From positions 1 through 25,576 of the forward strand of contig NZ_JBDSQX010000083.1 in the NCBI RefSeq assembly GCF_039929605.1: a stretch of DNA of 25,576 bases, written 5' to 3'. Positions within the stretch are counted from its first letter, which is position 1, and each line of letters starts with the position of its first letter. The translations under genes and the position numbers were made by a program. Positions 15,591 through 23,785 of the stretch are shown in pieces. The stretch comes from Pelomonas sp039929605. GTDB lineage: Bacteria > Pseudomonadota > Gammaproteobacteria > Burkholderiales > Burkholderiaceae_C. Under the pieces are notes generated by a model. The model searched no databases, was not told the DNA's origin, and saw only the letters and a program-made list of their open reading frames with translations.

Positions 15591-15622
15591 TCAGGCCGCC
15601 TGTCGCTGGCCGCTCAGATGTA
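15591..15622 (-). pseudogene. displaced 3' end of the ornithine cyclodeaminase gene
   Basis: Removing the insertion sequence and one copy of its 6-bp target duplication joins 17299 to 15622 in frame, so the cyclodeaminase would read DLFGKLHLSGQRQAA and stop at 15593-15591. The restored gene is 1038 bp (345 residues), an exact number of codons. These bases are therefore the original last codons of the gene, now cut off by the element. Confidence 0.85.
15617..15622. repeat. left target-site duplication (GATGTA)
   Basis: GATGTA directly precedes the left terminal repeat of the insertion sequence and is repeated directly after its right terminal repeat at 17293-17298. The shared seventh base (G) can be assigned to either the element end or the duplication. 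Confidence 0.8.
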
Positions 15623-17292
15623 GTCGGCCCTGCAAAATCCATTTCCCGTCATTGACGACCCCGTGTCCACCATTGGCTAGCAGCCGAGTTGATGCCCGAC
15701 ACCGGGTTCGGACGTGCTTCAAGTGGCGAACTGCGCGCGCCTTCTGCCTGGTTGCACCGCTCGCATCACCGTCGCCGGCAGCAGCGCCATTTGAAGCAGG
15801 CATAAAAAAGCCGGCGCGATGCCCAGCTTGGCGATGGCGCGCAGCAGCCAGCGCAGGTTGTAGCCCGCTGCGCAGCTGATGGTGTGCAGCGCGTCGCCCA
15901 GCGCGCCCTTGAGCCAGCACCGGTCCATGCGGTGATCCGACTTCAAGTGGCCGATGGCCGGCTCCACGGCCTGGCGCCGACGCAGCCAGGCCTTCTGCTG
16001 CGGGTTCAGGCTCTTGAACTTGCCGCGATGGATGATCTCCTTGCCTGCGTTGTCGGCGTCCACACCCCTGAAGCCCAGGTCCGCCACCACGACCTTGATC
16101 TTCACCGCCACGTCCTGCAGCAGGTTGGTGGCCTGCTCGAGCACGGCGCTGAGGATGTGGCCGTCGTACGGGTTGCCGGGGAAGCTGCGTGCGCCCACCA
16201 TCAATCCGGTCTGGTGCGAGATGACCACGGCGGCCTTGACGCCGAATTCGTAGGGCTTGCGCGCCTTGCCTTTGCCGATGCACTCGACCTCGGGCGCGTG
16301 TAGCGCGTAGAGCTTGTTCTTGTCGTGGGTCTTCTGCGTACGCACCCTCTCAGCCCGTTCGAGCCACATCCTCAAGTCGTTCAGCACCTTGGCGTTGGTG
16401 GCGGCAAAGTCCGGTGCATCGAGCTTGCGTTGCACCTCGCGCATCACGATGCCCAGGATCGTGCGCTGGCGCTTGACCGTGCGCTTGAGCCGGCGGAACT
16501 GCTTGGCATGGGCGTAACCGCCGGCCTTGCGACGCAGCTCCTTGCCCTCCTTGGCGAAGGTCTGCTTCAAGCCGATGCCGCAACGCTTGGCGGCGCTGAC
16601 GACCTTGTGGCGGGCGATCTCCAGCAGCCGGCTGTCCACCGGATGCGCGATGGCCTTCTCTTGCACGGTGGTGTCCACCGTCACGCGCTCCAGCGCCTCG
16701 GGCTTGACCGCGCCGGCGGTCACGGCCGTGTCGATGGTGGCCTTGAGCAACTGCTCCATGCCGTCTTCGCCGATGTCGTGGCGGAATCGCCCGACCTGCG
16801 TGGCGTCGCACGGCAGGCGGTGCTCGTAGTAGTCCCGGCCGCTGAAGAACTGCCACAGTGGGCTCTCGCTCCAGCGCTCGCAAACGTCCTCGTCGCTGAG
16901 GTTGAAGCTGTGCTTGAGGTAGAGCAGGCTGGCCATGAGGCGGATAGGGAGCCGAGGGCGGCCGGCGTTGCTGCGGCCTGCGCCTACCAGCGCGGTCGTC
17001 GGGCCCAGCAGGTCCAGTCCCTCGATCATCTGACCGGGCCGATCCTTGCGTTCGAACTTCGGTGCCAGCGACGCCTCGATCACGCCCCAGGGCAGCCGGG
17101 TCGCGAGCACCGCCAGCGGGTGCTGCAGGTCGATCATCGCGTCGATGCGGCAGCGAAAAAAATCCGTCGTCTCCATCCCGGAGTCCCTCAGAAATCAATC
17201 TCGATTGGATTTGAATTCGAGGGAAATCGCCATCGGGAATCACCCCGCAAAGCCAGTGTTCATGCGGGTTGCGAGGGTTTTGCAGGGCCGAC
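15623..17292 (-). mobile_element. complete IS5-family insertion sequence, 1670 bp
   Basis: The element is bounded by 18-bp terminal inverted repeats, GTCGGCCCTGCAAAATCC at 15623-15640 and its counterpart at 17275-17292 (reverse complement GTCGGCCCTGCAAAACCC), matching at 17 of 18 positions. It is flanked by the direct repeat GATGTA and carries one transposase gene with no break. Intact ends, intact gene and an intact target duplication indicate a fairly recent insertion. It landed eight codons from the end of the cyclodeaminase gene. Confidence 0.88.
15719..17176 (-). CDS. IS5-family DDE transposase
   Basis: The 485-residue protein begins METTDFFRCRIDAMIDLQHPLAVLATRLPW and has the family N-terminal domain (AGRPRLPIRLMASLLYLKHSFNLSDEDVCERWSE, then WQFFSG). 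The catalytic core follows: VTVDTTVQEKAIAHP holds the first Asp, VVVADLGFRGVD the second, and RRQAVEPAIGHLKSDHRMDRC the Glu of the Y/R-x-x-x-E region. It cuts and joins the element's ends. Length is normal and there is no internal stop, so it is probably functional. The short Arg-rich C-terminal tail (RAVQPGRRRAQFAT) is close to the left end of the element. Confidence 0.9.
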   Translation of the reverse strand: METTDFFRCRIDAMIDLQHPLAVLATRLPWGVIEASLAPKFERKDRPGQMIEGLDLLGPTTALVGAGRSNAGRPRLPIRLMASLLYLKHSFNLSDEDVCERWSESPLWQFFSGRDYYEHRLPCDATQVGRFRHDIGEDGMEQLLKATIDTAVTAGAVKPEALERVTVDTTVQEKAIAHPVDSRLLEIARHKVVSAAKRCGIGLKQTFAKEGKELRRKAGGYAHAKQFRRLKRTVKRQRTILGIVMREVQRKLDAPDFAATNAKVLNDLRMWLERAERVRTQKTHDKNKLYALHAPEVECIGKGKARKPYEFGVKAAVVISHQTGLMVGARSFPGNPYDGHILSAVLEQATNLLQDVAVKIKVVVADLGFRGVDADNAGKEIIHRGKFKSLNPQQKAWLRRRQAVEPAIGHLKSDHRMDRCWLKGALGDALHTISCAAGYNLRWLLRAIAKLGIAPAFLCLLQMALLPATVMRAVQPGRRRAQFAT

Positions 17293-18304
17293 GATGTAGC
17301 TTGCCGAACAAGTCCTTGGGGTCGGCCATCTGCGGAATGAGGTCGATCACCGAGCCGAGGCCGAGCTGGGCGCTGACGTCGCGCAGCAGCCGCAGCGCCG
17401 AGAAGTCCTCCAGCGCGAAGCCCACCGAGTCGAACACGGTGACCTGGCTGGCCGATTCGCGGCCCGGCGCGTCACCGGCCAGCACGCGCCAGAACTCGGT
17501 GACGGGGAAGTCGGCCGGCATCTGCTGCATGTCGCCTTCGATGCGCGACTGCGGCTCGAACTCGCAGATCACCCGCGCCATCTCCAGCACGCCACGGTGC
17601 AGCTCGGTCTTGCCGGGGCAGTCGCCGCCGACGCCGTTGATGTGCATGCCGGGCTCGATCATGTCCGGCGTGATGATGGTCGCGTTGGTCTTGTCGGCGG
17701 TGACGGTGGTGACGATGTCCGCCCCGCGCACGGCCTCGGCGGTGGACGCGCAGACGGTCAGCGTCAGGCCCGGTGTGCCGTGCAGATGGCGAACGAGCTT
17801 GGCGGTGGCGGCGGGGTCGATGTCGTAGAGGCGCAGTTCGCGGATGCCGAGCAGGTGGTGGAAGGCCAGCGCCTGGAACTCGCTCTGGCAACCGTTGCCG
17901 ATCAACGCCATCACGCGGCTGTCGGGGCGGGCCAGGCGCTTGGCGACCATCACCGACGTGGCGGCCGTGCGCATGGCGGTGGTCAGCGTCAGCTCGGACA
18001 ACAACGCCGGTGCGCCGGTGGCCACGTCGGCGAGCACGCCAAAGGCCATCACGGTCGGCAGGCCGACGCGGTGGTTTTTGGGGTGACCGTTGACGTACTT
18101 GAAGCTGTAGAGGCTGGCGTCGGCAATGGGCATCAGCTCGATGACGCCGTCGGCGGAATGGGCGGCGACGCGCGGCGTCTTGTCGAACTCGGCCCAGCGC
18201 AGATAGTCGGCCTCGATGTAGGCGACGAGACGGCGCAGTAAATCTGGAAGTCCGACGCGCTGCACGAGGCGGGCGACATCCTGGGTGGTGAGAAGGGTGG
18301 TCAT
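17240..18304 (-). CDS. ornithine cyclodeaminase, C-terminal tail replaced by IS sequence
   Basis: Now 354 residues from the ATG at 18304, which has GGAGA seven bases upstream; an upstream in-frame start adds 20 unlike residues. The protein converts L-ornithine to proline and ammonia with NAD. Family residues are seen at the expected numbers: Arg45, Lys69 in YSFKYVNGHP, Arg112 in TTAMRTAAT, the Rossmann loop GNGCQSEFQALAF at 136-148, and Asp228 in NGVGGDCPGKTEL. The IS insertion replaced the last eight residues (LSGQRQAA) with 17 IS-encoded ones (RRPCKTLATRMNTGFAG). All catalytic residues are upstream, so activity may survive. A divergent Lrp/AsnC regulator is adjacent, as is common for amino-acid catabolic genes. 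Confidence 0.9.
   Translation of the reverse strand: MTTLLTTQDVARLVQRVGLPDLLRRLVAYIEADYLRWAEFDKTPRVAAHSADGVIELMPIADASLYSFKYVNGHPKNHRVGLPTVMAFGVLADVATGAPALLSELTLTTAMRTAATSVMVAKRLARPDSRVMALIGNGCQSEFQALAFHHLLGIRELRLYDIDPAATAKLVRHLHGTPGLTLTVCASTAEAVRGADIVTTVTADKTNATIITPDMIEPGMHINGVGGDCPGKTELHRGVLEMARVICEFEPQSRIEGDMQQMPADFPVTEFWRVLAGDAPGRESASQVTVFDSVGFALEDFSALRLLRDVSAQLGLGSVIDLIPQMADPKDLFGKLHRRPCKTLATRMNTGFAG
17293..17298. repeat. right target-site duplication (GATGTA)
   Basis: Direct copy of 15617-15622 abutting the right terminal repeat of the IS5-family element. It lies inside the ornithine cyclodeaminase coding sequence (codons Leu-His near the C-terminus). Confidence 0.8.
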
Positions 18305-18427
18305 GCGGGTCTCCGAAAGGGTTGAAGCCATTCTTCCCAGGCGGTGCGCCAAACAGAAGCGCAACTCCTGCGCAGTAATGCAAGCTCATTTGGCAAAATG
18401 GCAGCATCGATTGACGGAATGCACAAG
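18305..18427. promoter_or_regulatory. divergent promoter region between cyclodeaminase and Lrp-type regulator
   Basis: This 123-bp space separates two divergently transcribed genes and is A/T-richer in its centre (about 18378-18402, around CTCATTTGGCAAAATGGCAG). Lrp/AsnC regulators usually bind such a shared region to control themselves and the neighbouring catabolic gene. I cannot name an exact operator. Confidence 0.45.
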
Positions 18428-18853
18428 ATGGATGCCCTGGACCAGCAACTCCTCGCCCTGTTGCGCACCGATGCCCGCGCCAGCGTCGCCACGTTGGCGG
18501 CCAAGCTCAAGGTGTCGCGCGGCACGGTCACCAACCGCATTGCCCGGCTAGAGGACGGCGGCGTCATCACCGGCTACACGGTGCGCCTGCGCCCCGACGC
18601 CGTGCCCGACCAGATCACCGCCTGGATGAGCATCACCGTCGAGGGCAACCGCACGCGCGAGGTCGTCGCCATGCTGCTGGGCGAGCCGGGCATCACCGGC
18701 CTGTTCGACACCAATGGCCGCTGGGACCTGCTGGCCGAGATCAGCAGCTCCAGCCTGCAGGAACTGGCCGACGTGTTGGAGCGGGTGCGCCTCATCAAGG
18801 GCATTGCCGGCACCGAAACGTCCATCCACTTGCAGAGCTACAAGCTCAGCTGA
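18428..18853 (+). CDS. Lrp/AsnC family transcriptional regulator
   Basis: The product, 141 residues from the ATG at 18428, begins MDALDQQLLALLRTDARASVATLAAKLKVSRGTVTNRIARLE, the classic N-terminal winged helix-turn-helix of Lrp/AsnC proteins. The C-terminal RAM (effector and oligomerisation) domain follows, with ITAWMSITVEG, EPGITGLFDTNGRWDLLAEI and LIKGIAGTETSIHL. GGA stands about ten bases before this ATG. Starts at 18419 or further upstream are possible but add residues not typical of the family. The probable role is control of the divergent ornithine cyclodeaminase gene in response to an amino acid, which is inference from position. Confidence 0.9.
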   Translation: MDALDQQLLALLRTDARASVATLAAKLKVSRGTVTNRIARLEDGGVITGYTVRLRPDAVPDQITAWMSITVEGNRTREVVAMLLGEPGITGLFDTNGRWDLLAEISSSSLQELADVLERVRLIKGIAGTETSIHLQSYKLS

Positions 18854-18868
18854 AGCTAAGGAACCGCA

Positions 18869-19918
18869 ATGAAACGTCGCCTGATCGCCGCCCTCGGTCT
18901 TGCGCTGCTGGCGACCACCGCCAGCGCCGCGCCGCGCGCCTTTGCCGGCCCGCCGACCCGCATCGTCGTGCTGGGCACGCCGCACCTCGCCGACCTGGCC
19001 ACGCCGCCGGACCCGGCCTGGCTCGCGCCGCTGCTGGACCGCCTGGCCGCGAGCCGGCCCGAGCTGATCGTCATCGAAGCCGTCCCGGGCGAGCAGTGCG
19101 ATCAGCTGCGCCGGCTGGCGGCGCTCTACGCCGGCGCTGCAGGCAACTACTGCCCATCGCTGGACGTAGCCGCTCGCTCGACGGGGCTAGATGCCGTCGC
19201 CGCTCTGACGGCGCTGCAGCAGCGCCTGGCCGACTGGCCGGCCACGCCCACCGCAGCGGACCGGCGCCGCCTGGCGGGCTTGTTCGCGGCGGCTGGCGAG
19301 AGCGCTTCGGCCGTCGTGCAGTGGTTGCGCCTGCCGGCAGACGAGCGCCGCGAGGGCGACGGCGTCGATGCCGCGCTGGCTGCGGCCCTCGCGAAGCGGG
19401 CGGACCACCCCAACGAGAACTACGCCATCGCCGCGCGGCTGGCGGCCCGCCTGGGCCACGAGCGCGTCTACGCGGTGGACGACCACACCGCCGACAGCAT
19501 CCAGGCCACGGCTGGCCCAGGCCTGGAAGAGGCCATGGGCCGCATCTGGGCCAACCCGCAGGCCAAGCGCGTGGCGGCCGAGCAGCAGCGGGAACTGGGC
19601 GCGATCCGCGACGGCGCCAGCCTGCTGGCCCACTACCGCTGGACTAATGCCGCTGCCACGCTGCGCGCCTTTGCCGACGCCGACCACGGCGCCGCCGCGC
19701 GTGATGTCGTGCCGCCGTACCACGGCCGCCAATACCTCGCGTGGTGGGAGACGCGCAACCTGCGCATGGTGGCCGCCATCCGGGCCGCCGTGGGCACACG
19801 GCCCGGTGCGCGCGTGTTGGCCCTCGTCGGCGCCAGCCACAAGCGCGACTACGAGCGCCTGCTGGGCGTGATGACCGACTGGCAGGTCGACCCCGTCGAC
19901 GCGCTGCTGCGGCCCTGA
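18869..19918 (+). CDS. secreted DUF5694 / TraB-like (TIKI superfamily) protein
   Basis: The 349-residue precursor has a signal peptide (LIAALGLALLATTASAAP). The mature part has the hallmarks of the TraB/GumN/Tiki fold: VVLGTPHLADL near the start, ELIVIEAVPGEQC, and GASHKRDYERLL near the end, where the conserved His residues would form a metal site. DUF5694 proteins share this layout. The fold includes metalloproteases of the Tiki type, but a catalytic role for this member is unproven. AAGGAA lies eight bases before the ATG. The gene follows the Lrp-type regulator by 15 bp, so they may share a transcript. Confidence 0.65.
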   Translation: MKRRLIAALGLALLATTASAAPRAFAGPPTRIVVLGTPHLADLATPPDPAWLAPLLDRLAASRPELIVIEAVPGEQCDQLRRLAALYAGAAGNYCPSLDVAARSTGLDAVAALTALQQRLADWPATPTAADRRRLAGLFAAAGESASAVVQWLRLPADERREGDGVDAALAAALAKRADHPNENYAIAARLAARLGHERVYAVDDHTADSIQATAGPGLEEAMGRIWANPQAKRVAAEQQRELGAIRDGASLLAHYRWTNAAATLRAFADADHGAAARDVVPPYHGRQYLAWWETRNLRMVAAIRAAVGTRPGARVLALVGASHKRDYERLLGVMTDWQVDPVDALLRP

Positions 19919-19965
19919 GCGCGGCGGCCGCGACTGCCACCGCGACCGCAACTGGCGCAGCAGGC

Positions 19966-20916
19966 ATGATGCGCGCCATGTTTTTGCATCGCACCGTTTC
20001 TCACTTGTTCTCCCTGTGCCCGGCGGCCGTGTTGCTGGCGCTGGCCGGCTGCGCATTCAGCCCCAGCGCGCCGCCCGTGCAGCCGCCAGTCACCACGCCG
20101 GGCGAGCCCGTGCTGCCGCCCGTCGTCAAGCCGGCTCCGAAGCCGCCGCGCCTGGGCCTCGCCCTGGGTGGCGGCGCGGCCCGTGGCTTTGCGCACATCG
20201 GCGTCATCCAGGTGCTGGAGGAAAACGGCATCAAGGTCGACCTCGTCGCCGGCACATCGGCTGGCAGCCTGATCGCGGCCATCTACGCCTCCGGCAAGAA
20301 CGGCAAGGAGATGCAGGCGCTGGCCGAGGGCATGGACGAGGGCGCCATCACCGACTGGTCCTTCCCGCTGCGCGGCCTGATCCGCGGCGAGGCGCTGGCG
20401 CGCTTCATCCGCGACAAAACCGGCGGCAAGGGCATCGAGCAGATGGTGGTGCCGCTGGGCATCGTCGCGACCGACCTGTCCGACGGCTCGCCCATCCTGT
20501 TCCGCAGCGGCGACACCGGCACCGCCGTGCGCGCGTCCAGCGCCGTGCCGGCCGTGTTCCAGCCGGTCAAGATCGGCCAGCGCGAGTACGTGGACGGCGG
20601 GCTCGTGTCGCCCGTGCCGGTGCGCTTTGCGCGCGAGATGGGCGCCCAGCTCATCATTGCGGTGGACATCACCTCACCGCCCGAGAAGGACCCGCCGGGC
20701 GACGCCTTCCGCATGCTGATGCAGACCTTCTCCATCATGGGCCGCAGCATCAACAGCTTCGAGCTGCGCGACGCCGACGTGCTGGTGCGCCCGCGCCTGG
20801 ACGGCATGGCCAGCGGCGACTTCACCGCCCGGCGCCGTGCCATCCAGGCCGGCCGCGACGCGGCCCTCGCCGTTCTGCCGCTGATTCGGCAGCGCATTGC
20901 CGAAAAGACCAGGTAG
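19966..20916 (+). CDS. patatin-like phospholipase lipoprotein
   Basis: With the ATG at 19966 the product has 316 residues. A lipoprotein signal peptide ends in LALAGC (lipidated Cys29), then a Pro-rich linker (about 33-61) leads to a patatin domain. The oxyanion-hole stretch GGGAARGFAHIGV, the nucleophile Ser98 in GTSAG and the dyad Asp210 in DGG are present, so the Ser-Asp lipase dyad is complete. The domain is of the RssA/NTE type and should hydrolyse phospholipid or lysophospholipid at the periplasmic face of the membrane. In-frame ATGs at 19969 and 19978 are equally possible starts; none has a strong ribosome-binding site. Confidence 0.88.
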   Translation: MMRAMFLHRTVSHLFSLCPAAVLLALAGCAFSPSAPPVQPPVTTPGEPVLPPVVKPAPKPPRLGLALGGGAARGFAHIGVIQVLEENGIKVDLVAGTSAGSLIAAIYASGKNGKEMQALAEGMDEGAITDWSFPLRGLIRGEALARFIRDKTGGKGIEQMVVPLGIVATDLSDGSPILFRSGDTGTAVRASSAVPAVFQPVKIGQREYVDGGLVSPVPVRFAREMGAQLIIAVDITSPPEKDPPGDAFRMLMQTFSIMGRSINSFELRDADVLVRPRLDGMASGDFTARRRAIQAGRDAALAVLPLIRQRIAEKTR

Positions 20917-20922
20917 CCGCGC

Positions 20923-21555
20923 TTGGACACCGAGATCCCGCTCTTCCCGCTGCGCTCGGTGCTTTTCCCCGGCGGCCATCTGCCGCTGCAGCTCTTCGAG
21001 CCGCGTTACCTCGACATGGTGCAGCGCTGCCATGCGCAGGGCCAGGCCTTCGGTGTCGTTGCGCTGACCGAAGGCGAGGAGGTCAGGCAGCGTGACGGCG
21101 AAGGCTTTCGGCGCGAGGCCTTCCATGAGGTCGGCACGCTGGCGCGCATCGAGCATTTCGAGCATGAGCAGCCCGGCCTCATCCGCATCCGCACGCGTGG
21201 CACGCAGCGTTTCAGGCTGCTGGACTCGCGCTGCCTGAGCCACGGGCTGTGGGTCGGCCGGCCCGAGCTGCTGCCGGCCGACATCGCCACGCCGGTGCCG
21301 GAAGACCTGCGCCACGCGGCGCGGCAGCTGCAGGACCTGCTGGCCAACTGGCGCGAGCGTGCGGGCCCTGAGCAATTGCCCGTGCAGCCGCCCCATGCCT
21401 GGGACGATGCCGGCTGGCTGGCCAACCGCTGGGCCGAACTGCTGCCCATGCCGGCTGGCGACCGTCAGCGGCTGATGGCCTTGGACAACCCGCTGCTGCG
21501 GCTGGAGCTGGCCGTGGACCGGCTGGATGCGCTCAGCGGTTCAGCCACTCTGTGA
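20923..21555 (+). CDS. LON peptidase substrate-binding domain protein
   Basis: The 210-residue protein begins DTEIPLFPLRSVLFPGGHLPLQLFEPRYLDM, the typical opening of the stand-alone Lon N-terminal (PUA-like) domain, and continues with FGVVALTEGEEV, EVGTLARIEHFE and GLIRIRTRGTQRF. A helical C-terminal part follows. There is no ATPase or protease domain, so it cannot act as Lon itself; the cellular role of such stand-alone proteins is unknown. The start is a TTG at 20923, six bases after the patatin stop, so the two genes are probably coupled. Its 3' end overlaps that of the convergent hydrolase gene by 23 bp. Confidence 0.85.
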   Translation: MDTEIPLFPLRSVLFPGGHLPLQLFEPRYLDMVQRCHAQGQAFGVVALTEGEEVRQRDGEGFRREAFHEVGTLARIEHFEHEQPGLIRIRTRGTQRFRLLDSRCLSHGLWVGRPELLPADIATPVPEDLRHAARQLQDLLANWRERAGPEQLPVQPPHAWDDAGWLANRWAELLPMPAGDRQRLMALDNPLLRLELAVDRLDALSGSATL

Positions 21556-22357
21556 GCACGTTCAGCACCTCGGCCTGTTCCGGCTCGTTGAAGATCTCGT
21601 GATACAGCTCCAGCCACGGCCGCGTCGCGACGACGTGAGCCGGCGCTGCGGCAGCGAAGGCCTCGCTGCCGCGCGGCGCCACGCAGCGGTCCGCACCGGC
21701 CCACATCAACAGCGTCTTCACCGCCCAGCGCGGTGCGTCGGCAATGACGCGTGCGCCGGCGTCGATGATGAAGCGCGTCATGCGCGCGGTGATGCGGTCG
21801 TGCACCAGCGGGTCGGCGGCATAGGCCTGCACGACGGCCGGGTCGCGGCTTATCCACGCGGGCTTGAGGCCGTTGCCGACGGCCAGGCCCGGCGTCAGTT
21901 TCTCGGCCACGGCCAGTGCCAGCTTCTGCGCGCCGCCAAGGCCGGGGTCCAACGCGGGTGAGGACAGCACGAGGCCGTCCAGCGGCCGGCTCCACGCGGC
22001 GGGGTGGTTAGACAAGGCCTCCGCCGCGAAGCGCGCCGCGATGACGCCGCCCAGGCTGTGGCCCAGCAGCACGAAACGCCCGCCGGGGCGGCGCACGGTG
22101 TCGATCACGCGGGCCGTGTCGCGCAGCAGAGCCTCGGCGTCGGGGATGTCGCCGCGCGGGCCCTCGCTGAGGCCGTGGCCGCGGTGGTCCCAGCCGTGCA
22201 CGTCCCAGCCGGCGGCGTTCAAGGCTGCCGCGACGTGGGCATAGCGCTCGATGTGCTCGCCCAGGCCGTGGACGATGAGAAGCTGGCCGCGCGGGGCGGC
22301 GGTGGCGGGCCAATGCCGGGTGTGGAGCTGGAGGCCGTCGTCGGTGGTGATGCTCAT
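21533..22357 (-). CDS. alpha/beta hydrolase, monoacylglycerol lipase / lysophospholipase-like
   Basis: The 274-residue protein has a complete hydrolase set: LIVHGLGEHIERY (family-typical oxyanion region), WDHRGHGLSEGPRG, the nucleophile Ser101 in GHSLGG, Asp223 in WAGADRCV and His253 in LYHEIFNE. HGxGEH and HEIFNE are typical of the serine aminopeptidase S33 / PldB / monoglyceride lipase branch, so a lysophospholipid or monoacylglycerol is a likely substrate. It is cytoplasmic, without a signal peptide. Its ATG overlaps the stop of the yihY gene (ATGA), so the two are co-translated. It is convergent with the LON-domain gene. Confidence 0.88.
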   Translation of the reverse strand: MSITTDDGLQLHTRHWPATAAPRGQLLIVHGLGEHIERYAHVAAALNAAGWDVHGWDHRGHGLSEGPRGDIPDAEALLRDTARVIDTVRRPGGRFVLLGHSLGGVIAARFAAEALSNHPAAWSRPLDGLVLSSPALDPGLGGAQKLALAVAEKLTPGLAVGNGLKPAWISRDPAVVQAYAADPLVHDRITARMTRFIIDAGARVIADAPRWAVKTLLMWAGADRCVAPRGSEAFAAAAPAHVVATRPWLELYHEIFNEPEQAEVLNVLTEWLNR

Positions 22358-23274
22358 CGCGTTGCCGTTTTCGGAGGTGTTGGGAGTCTAGAAGCCTCCT
22401 CTTCCTCCCTGCGCGAACCCAACACGCGCGCGTAAGCCCAGGTGAACTCCGCGCCAATCAGCAGGATCTGCGCCGAGAAATACACCCACACCAGCAGCGC
22501 CACCACCGAGGCCGCCGCCCCGAATCCCGACACGACGCCGGTGCTGCGCAGATAGATGCCGATGACCGTGCGGCCCAGTTCGAACAACCCTGCCGTGACA
22601 AGGGCGCCGAGCAATACGTCGCGCCAGGCGATGCGGGCGCGCGGCATCCACTTGAAGATCAGCGCGAACACGGCCACCACCAGCCCCTGGCTGATGACGG
22701 CATTGGCGACTCCAGCGAAGTACAGCCACTCGCCGAACCACGGCTTCCACCATGTCTCGGCCACCGACATCACCGCGCCGAGCAGCAGCGACACCAGCAG
22801 CAGGAAGCTCAAGCCCAGGATGAGGCCGAAGCTCAGAAGCCGGGCGCGCAGCCAGGCCCACCAACCCTGCAGCGGCCGTACGGGCACGCGCCAGATGGTG
22901 TCCAGCGCGTCCTGCAGTTCCGCGAACACGGTCGTGGCGCCCACCAGCATCAGGCCCAGGCCCACCAGGGTGTTGAGCCATCCGCCCACGGGCCAGGCCA
23001 CGCTCTTGAGCATCTGCTCGACGGTGGCGGCGGCGGAGTCGCCGAGCAGCCCGCCGAGCTGCGACACCAGCTCGCCGCGAACCGCTTCGCCACCCCACAC
23101 GAGGCCAGCCACGGACACGACGATGAGCAGCAGCGGTGCCAGCGAGAACAGCGTGTAGTAGGCGATGGCCGCGCCCATGCGCGGGCCGCGGTCGGCGAGG
23201 AAGCCGTCGAAGGTCAGCTGCAGTACACGGCCCAGCGGGGCCACCTTGGAGAGAAAGGAGTCGATCCAGGTCAT
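22354..23274 (-). CDS. YihY/BrkB family inner-membrane protein
   Basis: From the ATG at 23274 the protein has 306 residues and begins MTWIDSFLSK. It has the signature DRGPRMGAAIAYYTLFSLAPLLLIV, and about six membrane segments follow (including WPVGGWLNTLVGLGLMLVGA, LLSFGLILGLSFLLLVSLLL and SVVALLVWVYFSAQILLIGAEFT). The C-terminal tail is charged. YihY/BrkB proteins are inner-membrane proteins with no settled function; the old link to ribonuclease BN is no longer accepted. A GTG at 23325 is an alternative start that would overlap the stop of the upstream LytTR remnant (GTGA) and add 17 residues. I prefer the ATG because it fits the family. Confidence 0.88.
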   Translation of the reverse strand: MTWIDSFLSKVAPLGRVLQLTFDGFLADRGPRMGAAIAYYTLFSLAPLLLIVVSVAGLVWGGEAVRGELVSQLGGLLGDSAAATVEQMLKSVAWPVGGWLNTLVGLGLMLVGATTVFAELQDALDTIWRVPVRPLQGWWAWLRARLLSFGLILGLSFLLLVSLLLGAVMSVAETWWKPWFGEWLYFAGVANAVISQGLVVAVFALIFKWMPRARIAWRDVLLGALVTAGLFELGRTVIGIYLRSTGVVSGFGAAASVVALLVWVYFSAQILLIGAEFTWAYARVLGSRREEEEASRLPTPPKTATR

Positions 23275-23321
23275 GCCTAAAGTCTGCGGGCTGGCGTCCG
23301 CCGAGGCTGTAGGACGGTGAC

Positions 23322-23510
23322 TCACAGCGCCGTGCGCAGCCGCTCGTAGCCACTGCGGCTGACGGGGATGCGCTTGCCGCTCTTCATGCGCGCCGCGTAG
23401 TTGTCACCATCGGTCTTCTCCTGGCCTTGCAGCCAGGCCAGGTTGATGGTGAAGGAGCGGTGCACGCGCACGAAGCGGGCGGGGTCGAGTTGGGCCTCCA
23501 GCTCGGAGAT
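23322..23510 (-). pseudogene. C-terminal remnant of a LytTR-type response regulator
   Basis: Read on the minus strand, this segment encodes ISELEAQLDPARFVRVHRSF, TINLAWLQG, GDNYAARMKSGKRIPVSRSG and YERLRTAL before a stop at 23324-23322. That is the C-terminal two thirds of a LytTR DNA-binding domain, including the FVRVHRS helix. The receiver domain and linker are absent, and the sequence directly before it belongs to a sensor kinase in another frame. The natural stop of the regulator is kept, close to the yihY start, as expected for an original kinase-regulator-yihY order. Confidence 0.78.
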
Positions 23511-23766
23511 GCGTGGCGATGAGGCCCGCGCGGTAGCCGAGGGCGACCGGCCAGCTCACGGCACCAAAGGGCCGGCTTCGGCAGGGGTAGTAGGTGGCCA
23601 GCACCAGGAAGGCAAAGATGCAGCACAGCGGCACGGTCCACGGCAGGGCTCGGCCCATGGTCGCGACGCCCAGCCCCTGCAGCAGCGCAGCCAGCGCCGG
23701 GCCGGCCAGCGCCCAGGCCAGCAGGTAGACCGCAAGCCCGCGCCAATGGGTCAACAGGGGGTGCAA
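23511..23766 (-). pseudogene. N-terminal membrane remnant of a LytS-type sensor histidine kinase
   Basis: From a TTG at 23766 the frame reads MHPLLTHWRGLAVYLLAWAL and then AGPALAALLQGLGVA, PWTVPLCCIFAFLVLATYYP and VALGYRAGLIA. This is the multi-helix membrane N-terminus of the LytS-like kinases that pair with LytTR regulators. At about 23511-23525 it runs into LytTR coding sequence in a different frame. No DHp or ATPase domain exists. The kinase C-terminus and the regulator's receiver domain have thus been lost together, consistent with a single deletion. It begins 19 bp after the LiaF-like gene. Confidence 0.65.
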
Positions 23767-23785
23767 GCTGCTTCGTCCGGCAGGG

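Noticed and set aside
16325..17299. Plus-strand frame of 324 codons across the transposase gene
   Set aside because: Antisense shadow of the transposase. It runs over the right end of the element into the cyclodeaminase gene, which no real gene of the element would do.
21533..21555. Overlap of the LON-domain and hydrolase genes as a sign of a wrong stop or frameshift
   Set aside because: Both proteins reach their normal C-terminal ends. A 23-bp tail-to-tail overlap is ordinary in compact GC-rich genomes.
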